Positions 5,161-9,470 of a stretch of DNA of 9,470 nt are shown piece by piece. The first letter of the stretch is position 1. The number at the start of each line of letters is the position of its first letter. The stretch is from Polaromonas sp. (GTDB lineage Bacteria; Pseudomonadota; Gammaproteobacteria; Burkholderiales; Burkholderiaceae_C): assembly GCA_014376885.1 (NCBI GenBank), contig JACMQR010000311.1, positions 1-9,470 of the forward strand, given 5' to 3'. A model generated the notes under the pieces. The model did not search any database. It was not told the origin of the DNA and was given only the letters and a program-made list of their open reading frames with translations. Both the position numbers and the translations under genes were made by a program.

Positions 5161-6321
5161 TCAGCCGGCAATCGCCTCAGCCATAGGCGCAGCCAACCCC
5201 ATCCGGTCCAGCGCCGTCGCCAACTGCCCCATCGTGCGGTCCACATGGTGCCATTTCTCCAGCCCGAACAGCCCGACGCGAAAGGTCATGAAATCCGCGC
5301 CTTCGTCGCATTGCAGCGGCACACCGGCGGCGGTCTGCAATCCTTGCGCCAGAAAATTTTTGCCTGATTGGATGTCCGGATCGGTGGTGTAGCTGGCCAC
5401 CACACCAGGCGCTTTGAAGCCCTCGGCCGCCACGCTGGGCAGGCCGCGGCTTTCAAACAATTCGCGCACCTGCCGGCCCAGCAATTCCTGCTCGGCCTTC
5501 ACTTTGGCAAAACCGTAGGCTTGGGTTTCCTGCATCACGGTTCGCAGGCGTGCCAGGGCGTCGGTGGGCAAGGTAGCGTGGTAGATGTGACCGCCTTTTT
5601 CATAGGTTTCCATGACCTGCAACCACTTTTTCAGGTCGCAGGCAAAGCTAGTGCTGGTGGTGCCGTCAATCGCCAGCCGGGCGCGTTCGCTCATCATCAC
5701 CATGGCGCAACACGGCGAGCTGCTCCAGCCCTTTTGCGGCGCGGAAATCAAGACATCAACGCCGGTGGTCTGCATGTCCACCCACATCGCGCCCGAAGCG
5801 ATGCAGTCCAGTACAAACAGACCGCCCACCGCATGCACCGCATCGGCCACGGCGCGCAGGTAGTCGTCGGGCAGGATCATGCCGGCAGCAGTTTCCACAT
5901 GCGGCGCAAAGACGACAGCGGGCTTTCCGCGGGCGATTGATGCCTGCACTTCGGCAATCGGCGCGGGCGCCCACGGGGCCTGCGCGCCGACGCCGGTCTG
6001 GCGCGCCTTGAGCACGCTGGCCGAGGCGGGAATACGCCCTATGTCGAATATCTGCGACCAGCGGTAGCTGAACCAGCCGTTGCGGATGACCAGCACCGGC
6101 TTGCCAGTGGCAAACTGGCGCGCCACTGCTTCCATGCCGTAAGTGCCGCTGCCGGGCACCAGTGCAACGGAATGCGCTTTGTACACATCTTTCAGGATGC
6201 TGGAGATGTCGTTCATCACGCCCTGGAAGCTGCGCGACATGTGGTTGAGCGCGCGGTCGGTGTAGACCACCGAGAATTCGAGCAGGCCGTCGGGGTCAAC
6301 GTTGGGGAGTAGTCCGGGCAT
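5161..6321 (-). CDS. Class-V PLP-dependent aminotransferase (alanine/serine-glyoxylate aminotransferase-like)
   Basis: A cytoplasmic 386-residue fold-type I PLP enzyme of the class-V group that includes serine-glyoxylate, alanine-glyoxylate and 2-aminoethylphosphonate aminotransferases. Visible active-site features are: 'VPGSGTYGMEAV' (55-66), the cofactor phosphate loop; 'HVETAAGM' (141-148); Asp172 in 'LDCIASGA', which should bind the pyridine nitrogen; and the Schiff-base lysine K197 in 'SAPQKGWSSSPCC'. The C-terminal domain ends with 'FRVGLFGLEKW', as in the family. Length is normal. The start 'MPGLLPNVDPDG' matches what I recall of betaproteobacterial homologues, although only a weak GAGA precedes it. 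The amino donor and acceptor are unknown. It follows the alpha/beta hydrolase in the same direction after 93 bases containing a possible separate promoter. Confidence 0.88.
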   Translation of the reverse strand: MPGLLPNVDPDGLLEFSVVYTDRALNHMSRSFQGVMNDISSILKDVYKAHSVALVPGSGTYGMEAVARQFATGKPVLVIRNGWFSYRWSQIFDIGRIPASASVLKARQTGVGAQAPWAPAPIAEVQASIARGKPAVVFAPHVETAAGMILPDDYLRAVADAVHAVGGLFVLDCIASGAMWVDMQTTGVDVLISAPQKGWSSSPCCAMVMMSERARLAIDGTTSTSFACDLKKWLQVMETYEKGGHIYHATLPTDALARLRTVMQETQAYGFAKVKAEQELLGRQVRELFESRGLPSVAAEGFKAPGVVASYTTDPDIQSGKNFLAQGLQTAAGVPLQCDEGADFMTFRVGLFGLEKWHHVDRTMGQLATALDRMGLAAPMAEAIAG

Positions 6322-6360
6322 GGTGGGGTCTCGCTTTGAATGGATAAAAATCGAAATAAC

Positions 6361-6398
6361 AGCTTAGCATTGCGCGCGGCCGAAGGTAAGCCGCTTAC
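6361..6398 (-). promoter_or_regulatory. Weak sigma70-like promoter with overlapping palindrome, upstream of the aminotransferase
   Basis: On the minus strand, TTACCT (6384-6389) and TAAGCT (6361-6366) are 17 bases apart, with TGC directly before the latter (extended -10 style). Each hexamer matches only 3 of 6 consensus bases. A perfect 13-base palindrome, GTAAGC-C-GCTTAC (6386-6398), overlaps the -35 element, where a repressor could act. The arrangement is suggestive rather than strong. Confidence 0.3.
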
Positions 6399-6414
6399 TC
6401 TAGGGCCGGCAAGT

Positions 6415-7221
6415 TCATCCACCCGCCGCACAGACCCGCAAAAACCGCTCGATCACCGGGTTGACCACCTCAGGGTGGGTGATTGGTCCCATGTGACCGA
6501 GTCGCTCAAACGCCACGATTTCGACTTTCGGCAGTGCCTGAGTCAGCAACCGCGCCACACCGCGCGCGGAGCGGGTTGACTGCTTGCCCGTCATGTAGAG
6601 CACCGGCACGTTCAGCGAACGGAAGGCCACCAGCGGCGTGGGTTCAGTCCACAAGGCATGGGCCCAGCGGCGCACGTTGGCGACCGATGCGGCGATGGGC
6701 GGCTTGCGCGCCTCGGGCGTGCGCGCCCAGGAGCCCTCGCCCATCCAGTAATCGATAAAGTGGCGCGCTGCCGAGCCGGAGTCTGCCGCATCCAGAGCGT
6801 CGCCAGAGCGCGCCACGGCTTGGCGGATGCCGTCCGCCTCATTGGAAGGGGGCGACTCGGCGTCGAGCAGCGAAAACAGGGTCGGCTCATACAGCGCAAG
6901 GGCGCTGATGCGGACGGGCGAGGTAAGTGCCGCCATCAGCGCAATGGCCGCGCCGTAAGAATGCCCGACCAGCATGCAGGGCGAACCAGCGCGGGCCAGC
7001 ACCGGCGCTATTAGCGCTACTTCGTCACGCAGGCTGATGGTTCGGTCCGATGGCCAGGAAGGGCTCTTGCCAGCATCGTACGAGTCGGGCGCCAACACGT
7101 GAAAACCGGGCGCCAGCTCGTCAATCAGCGCGCGCCACTGCCCCGAGGTACTGGCGTTGGAGTGCAGGCAGACAACGCCGAAGCCAGCGCCTGCTTCGCG
7201 GACAAAAGGTTCGGGTTGCAT
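6415..7221 (-). CDS. Alpha/beta-hydrolase fold protein
   Basis: A 268-residue soluble alpha/beta hydrolase that should cleave an ester, lactone or related bond; substrate unknown. Key features are the oxyanion region 'VVCLHSNAST' (16-25), the nucleophile elbow 'GHSYGA' with Ser88, and the catalytic His243 in 'RLGHMGPITHPEVV'. The usual acid position after strand 6 ('PVLYMTGKQST', 206-216) has no Asp or Glu, so the acid is probably E112 or D120 in 'LYEPTLFSLLD', or is missing. The frame is open further upstream (ATGs at 7251 and 7287), but 7221 is chosen because the protein aligns with the family there and a good promoter lies directly upstream, at 7232-7260. There is no Shine-Dalgarno. The exported cupin gene ends 49 bases upstream in the same direction. 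Confidence 0.87.
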   Translation of the reverse strand: MQPEPFVREAGAGFGVVCLHSNASTSGQWRALIDELAPGFHVLAPDSYDAGKSPSWPSDRTISLRDEVALIAPVLARAGSPCMLVGHSYGAAIALMAALTSPVRISALALYEPTLFSLLDAESPPSNEADGIRQAVARSGDALDAADSGSAARHFIDYWMGEGSWARTPEARKPPIAASVANVRRWAHALWTEPTPLVAFRSLNVPVLYMTGKQSTRSARGVARLLTQALPKVEIVAFERLGHMGPITHPEVVNPVIERFLRVCAAGG

Positions 7222-7231
7222 GGAGGCATTA

Positions 7232-7260
7232 TTTATACGCTCTGCTCCCATGTTGCGCAA
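7232..7260 (-). promoter_or_regulatory. Sigma70-type promoter of the hydrolase gene, giving a near-leaderless mRNA
   Basis: On the minus strand, TTGCGC (7255-7260) and TATAAA (7232-7237) are separated by exactly 17 bases; the -10 matches 5 of 6 consensus bases and the -35 matches 3 of 6. A transcription start about 7 bases beyond the -10 falls near 7225, only 3-5 bases before the ATG at 7221. This fits the absence of a ribosome-binding site there and suggests leaderless or nearly leaderless translation. Confidence 0.5.
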
Positions 7261-7270
7261 GGTCGCCGGC

Positions 7271-7717
7271 TCAGTGCGCCGGGTCAAGAAACGGGGTGCC
7301 GGGCTCGCTCACATAAAAGATGACCACCCGCAGGGATTCGGTCGCGCTCCGGTTGTAGCCGGTCATTTTCACGCCGGGCGGCTCGACATAGGCCTGCCCC
7401 GCGCTGATGACGACGGGCTCCCTGCCTTCAAGGTTCAGCGTGAACTGGCCTTCGAGCACATACACCGTGACCGGGGAGCGGTGCGTGTGAAACAGAGTCT
7501 TGTCGCCCGGTTTGAACGACGCCGTCAGCACCCTGACCTCCTGCGTCTCCGACTTAGGCATCTGCTGGATGCTCTCCTTCAGGACCAATTTCGGGGCCGC
7601 CTGGCCAGGCGCCTGCGCGTGTGCCGCCGGGCCGGAAACGACGCTCAGCACGGCGGCAAGTAGGGAGGCCAGGTACACCGTGCGCGTGCGGCGTGAGGCT
7701 TGGGTTTGCGGTTTCAT
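7271..7717 (-). CDS. Exported cupin-domain protein
   Basis: A 148-residue single-domain cupin with a clear signal peptide: Arg-rich start (R9, R10, R12), hydrophobic core 'VYLASLLAAVLSVVSG', and a likely cleavage after 'AHA' at residue 34, so the mature protein is periplasmic. Cupin motif 1 runs from G71 ('GDKTLFHTHRSPVTVYVLEG') with His77 and His79, but Val/Thr stands where the metal-binding Glu normally is. Motif 2 ('GQAYVEPPGVKMTGYN', 107-122) has Met118 in place of the usual His. The C-terminus 'FYVSEPGTPFLDPAH' is well defined. The ATG at 7717 has AAAGG seven bases upstream and is preferred to one at 7732. It is divergent from a LysR regulator and followed by the hydrolase gene. Enzymatic activity is doubtful; a binding role is possible. 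Confidence 0.87.
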   Translation of the reverse strand: MKPQTQASRRTRTVYLASLLAAVLSVVSGPAAHAQAPGQAAPKLVLKESIQQMPKSETQEVRVLTASFKPGDKTLFHTHRSPVTVYVLEGQFTLNLEGREPVVISAGQAYVEPPGVKMTGYNRSATESLRVVIFYVSEPGTPFLDPAH

Positions 7718-7784
7718 AACAGGACCTTTCATAACCGGTGGCGATACCTGCCAGTCTAGTTAGCCGTGCGCCAGCGCGCCAGCC

Positions 7785-7799
7785 GCAAATTTGCATAAT
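7785..7799 (+). promoter_or_regulatory. Palindrome GCAAATTTGC overlapping a -10-like CATAAT, upstream of LysR gene
   Basis: In the 108-base region between the divergent cupin and LysR genes, a perfect 10-base palindrome GCAAATTTGC (7785-7794) runs into CATAAT (7794-7799), a fair -10 hexamer, 27 bases before the LysR ATG. No good -35 is seen 17 bases further up, as is common for regulated promoters. This is a reasonable candidate for a LysR autoregulatory or shared operator site. A repeated AATGGGG (7798-7804 and 7811-7817) follows. Confidence 0.4.
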
Positions 7800-7825
7800 G
7801 GGGCCGCAGCAATGGGGAGTTGGTC

Positions 7826-8719
7826 ATGTTCGACTGGGACGATCTCAGGCACTTTCTGGCCGTGGCCCGCCACGGCAGCAGCACGGCGGCCGCCCGGTCC
7901 ATGCACCTTGACCAGTCGACCGTGCAGCGGCGCCTGGCCGGGCTCGAGCGACGCATCGGTCAGAGCCTGATCGAGCGACACACCACCGGCTACCGGCTGA
8001 CACCCTACGGCAAGGCGCTGCTGCCCCACGCCGAGCGGGTTGCGCAGGAGATGGCGCTGCTGGAGCGCTTTGTGCAATCGTCCGCGCGCGAGCTCAATGG
8101 CGTGATCCGGCTAACCTGCCCGGAGCCGATCGTGCTGCGCATCAGCCAGTCACCGCTGCTGGAGCGGCTGGCCGCGCGCCATCCGGGCCTGCACGTCGAG
8201 TTTGTGATGAGCGACCACTACGTTGACCTGGGCAAGGGCGAGGCCGATGTGGCGCTTCGGTCGGGCGACACGGTGGACAACCAGCTGATCGGGCGCAAGA
8301 TCGCCGACTCCCTGTGGGCGGTGTACGGCGGGCGCGGCTATCTGGCGTTATACGGCAGCCCGCAATGCCTGCAGGATCTGGCGCAATACACCTGGGTCGG
8401 CTTCGACGAAACCATGGCCAGCCACCGCGCCACCCAGTGGCTGCGGCAGGTCGCGCCGAAAGCCAGAATTGTGGCCACAAGTGGCAGTGTGCTGGGAACG
8501 GTTCATTTTGCCAAAGCCAACCTGGGGCTTGCGACGCTGCCCAAGGCGCTGGGTGACGCCGAGCCCGACCTGGTGCGGGTGCTGGGGCCGGTGGCCGAGT
8601 TGACGCGCAGTTGGCGCATGCTGACCACGCGCCAACTCAGGCGCACGCCCCGGGTGTCGGCGTTTTTTGAGTTTATGGCGCAGGAACTGCAAACGCTGCG
8701 ACCCATCCTGACGGGCTGA
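7826..8719 (+). CDS. LysR-family transcriptional regulator
   Basis: A 297-residue LysR-type regulator. The N-terminal winged HTH (about 3-62) is canonical: 'DWDDLRHFLAVARHGSSTAAA', 'STVQRRLAGLERRIGQSLIE', 'TTGYRLTPYGKALL'. A linker helix follows, and the effector-binding domain runs from about 88 to 290 ('GVIRLTCPEPIVL' to the end). Length is normal. The ATG at 7826 is chosen over a TTG two codons earlier because GGAG (7816-7819) sits six bases before it. The 'FDWDDLRHFLAV' start is typical of regulators next to small metabolic operons in betaproteobacteria. Divergence from the cupin-hydrolase pair makes those genes the likely targets; the inducer is unknown. Confidence 0.93.
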   Translation: MFDWDDLRHFLAVARHGSSTAAARSMHLDQSTVQRRLAGLERRIGQSLIERHTTGYRLTPYGKALLPHAERVAQEMALLERFVQSSARELNGVIRLTCPEPIVLRISQSPLLERLAARHPGLHVEFVMSDHYVDLGKGEADVALRSGDTVDNQLIGRKIADSLWAVYGGRGYLALYGSPQCLQDLAQYTWVGFDETMASHRATQWLRQVAPKARIVATSGSVLGTVHFAKANLGLATLPKALGDAEPDLVRVLGPVAELTRSWRMLTTRQLRRTPRVSAFFEFMAQELQTLRPILTG

Positions 8720-8736
8720 CGCACGCAAGCGCCCGG

Positions 8737-8764
8737 CGGCATACCCAAGTGGGTATTAGCCGGA
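8737..8764 (+). terminator. Stem-loop just past the LysR stop codon (possible terminator)
   Basis: GGC-ATACCC (8738-8746) pairs with GGGTAT (8751-8756) and, after a two-base TA bulge, GCC (8759-8761), closing an AAGT loop. It begins about 20 bases after the LysR stop codon. A run of seven T (8779-8785) lies 15-20 bases further on, too far for an ideal intrinsic terminator, so the call is tentative. Confidence 0.4.
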
Positions 8765-8778
8765 ACCCGGAACGCTCA

Positions 8779-8829
8779 TTTTTTTATAGCAAACTATGTC
8801 CATTGAAAATGGACTTTGAACAATTTTTT
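8779..8829. repeat. T-rich TATAGC stem-loop element, possible second copy of the intergenic repeat
   Basis: T7-ATAGC starts the element. A perfect 7-bp stem-loop, GTCCATT-GAA-AATGGAC (8798-8814), follows, and it ends in a six-T run (8824-8829). The plan (T-run, A-TAGC, stem-loop, T-run) parallels the element at 2549-2605, although the stem sequence differs. On the plus strand, a stem followed by TTTGAAC then T6 could also help to terminate LysR transcription. Confidence 0.4.
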
Positions 8830-8849
8830 CCGAAAAAAGTCTTTTTCGG
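8830..8849. terminator. Perfect 8-bp A/T-rich hairpin in the convergent spacer (possible bidirectional terminator)
   Basis: CCGAAAAA (8830-8837) and TTTTTCGG (8842-8849) form a perfect stem with an AGTC loop, midway between the convergent LysR and rhodanese genes. On the plus strand it follows a T6 run and on the minus strand it is followed by A6, so the U-tract lies within the stem itself. It is plausible as a bidirectional transcription stop with the two preceding stem-loops, but it is not a classic form. Confidence 0.4.
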
Positions 8850-8928
8850 GGTAAAACCGTTTCTTGTGCCAATACGCAAGGCAACTGAGCAGAGCCCAGG
8901 CAGGTTTTGGGCCGGGTCCCGGGGAAGC

Positions 8929-9345
8929 TCAGGCTTTTTTGGCCTTGCGTTCTTCCAGCGTTTCGGTGGGTGCGCCCTGCTTTTGCCACTCGGCATAGCC
9001 GCCGTCGATATGGGCAACATTGCGCATGCCCATGTCCTGCAGCGTTTTCGTGGCCAGCGCGCTGCGCCAGCCGGCGCCACAGAACAGGATGAACTCCCTG
9101 GATTCGTCGGCAAAAATCGGCTTGAAATAGGGCGACGCCGGATCGACCCAGAACTCCAGCATGCCGCGGGGCGCCAGGAAAGCACCGGGCACCGTGCCTT
9201 CGCGCTCCAGCTCGCGTGGATCGCGGATATCGACAATCTGCACGGCCGGGTCGGTCATCCGGGCTTTCACATCTTTGACGGAATAGGTCTTGACCTCTTC
9301 CATGGCCTCATCGACGAGGGCCTGGAATCCTTTGGTAATGGGCAT
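8929..9345 (-). CDS. Single-domain rhodanese-like sulfurtransferase
   Basis: A 138-residue cytoplasmic rhodanese domain that should carry a persulfide sulfur on its active-site cysteine. Visible landmarks are 'VQIVDIRDPRELEREG' (35-50), the CH2A-like 'GAFLAPRGMLEF' (54-65), the active loop 'CGAGWRSA' with Cys89 and Arg94, and 'HIDGGYAEW' (112-120). The 'KGFQALVDEAMEEVKTYSV' start is an additional N-terminal helix seen in bacterial single-domain members. The ATG at 9345 is well supported by GGAGAG seven bases upstream, and I prefer it to an in-frame ATG at 9378. It lies 29 bases after the acyl-CoA dehydrogenase stop codon in the same direction, so the two are probably co-transcribed. Its acceptor is unknown. 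Confidence 0.92.
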   Translation of the reverse strand: MPITKGFQALVDEAMEEVKTYSVKDVKARMTDPAVQIVDIRDPRELEREGTVPGAFLAPRGMLEFWVDPASPYFKPIFADESREFILFCGAGWRSALATKTLQDMGMRNVAHIDGGYAEWQKQGAPTETLEERKAKKA

Positions 9346-9374
9346 GAATGTCTCTCCTGAGATGAAGAATGGCG

Positions 9375-9470
9375 TCAAGCCAGCGCCCGCTGGATGATGA
9401 TTTTTTGCACGTCGCTCGTGCCTTCATAAATCTGGCAGACGCGCACGTCGCGGTAGATGCGCTCGACCGG
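9375..9470 (-). CDS. Acyl-CoA dehydrogenase (last 31 residues; runs off window)
   Basis: Only the C-terminal end is present, in frame to the window edge: '[20 protein letters not shown]', then '[11 protein letters not shown]' and stop. This is the highly conserved terminal helix region of FAD-dependent acyl-CoA dehydrogenases. The Glu in 'IYEGTS' corresponds to the catalytic base in medium/short-chain type enzymes (E376 of MCAD), although in some family members the base lies elsewhere, so substrate cannot be assigned. It would oxidise an acyl-CoA to the trans-2-enoyl-CoA. It is upstream of, and probably co-transcribed with, the rhodanese gene. Confidence 0.88.
   Translation of the reverse strand, partial: PVERIYRDVRVCQIYEGTSDVQKIIIQRALA

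Noticed and set aside
5368..5940. Long plus-strand open frame of 190 codons
   Set aside because: It lies wholly antisense to the aminotransferase, whose PLP motifs are intact. His/Gly-rich translation is typical of a mirror frame in high-G+C DNA.
8912..8922. Palindrome CCGGG-T-CCCGG as a rhodanese terminator
   Set aside because: A one-base loop cannot fold as such in RNA and no T-run follows on the minus strand.
8749..9360. Plus-strand open frame of 203 codons across the convergent spacer and rhodanese gene
   Set aside because: Most of it is antisense to the rhodanese, and its start falls inside hairpin sequence with no ribosome site.
1..9470. CRISPR array, tRNA/rRNA, transposase or prophage genes
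   Set aside because: I looked for regularly spaced repeats, cloverleaf-like sequences and characteristic protein motifs on both strands and saw none.

Overview
The window looks like a stretch of chromosome from a betaproteobacterium, most likely a member of the Comamonadaceae (Polaromonas/Rhodoferax/Variovorax-like). This rests on the high G+C, the protein types, and two intergenic T-rich 'TATAGC/AATAGC' stem-loop elements that resemble repeats I recall from that family. No database search was possible, so the taxonomy is an inference. No rRNA, tRNA, CRISPR array, transposase or phage gene is visible. No intergenic stretch exceeds 300 bases.

Layout. (1) 1-1818: the N-terminal part of a fatty-acyl-CoA synthetase (minus strand, running off the left edge), divergent from an AraC-family regulator with an arabinose-binding-like sensor domain. 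(2) 1879-3046: two housekeeping-type minus-strand genes, a HAD phosphatase and a YchJ-like protein, separated by a repeat-like stem-loop. (3) 3241-4891: a divergent pair formed by a DUF2182 polytopic membrane protein and a cysteine-rich DUF1326 protein. The DUF1326 gene has a convincing ECF-sigma-type promoter. This is the most interesting part of the window: both families are functionally uncharacterised and carry obvious thiol, Met and His metal-ligand motifs. (4) 4892-5160: a gene-free spacer with a perfect 11-bp stem-loop and a C6-G-C9 homopolymer tract. (5) 5161-6321: a class-V PLP aminotransferase. (6) 6415-8719: an alpha/beta hydrolase and an exported cupin (both minus strand), divergent from a LysR regulator. 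The hydrolase appears to have its own sigma70 promoter so close to the ATG that its mRNA may be almost leaderless. (7) 8720-8928: a convergent spacer packed with stem-loops. (8) 8929-9470: a single-domain rhodanese and, just upstream in the same direction, the last 31 codons of an acyl-CoA dehydrogenase.

How the genes may work together. Fatty-acid or short acyl-CoA catabolism appears at both edges (AMP-forming ligase plus AraC regulator on the left, acyl-CoA dehydrogenase plus rhodanese on the right), but these are separate transcription units. The LysR, cupin and hydrolase cluster looks like a small regulated module of unknown substrate. The DUF2182/DUF1326 pair looks like a stress- or metal-responsive module controlled by an ECF sigma factor encoded outside the window.
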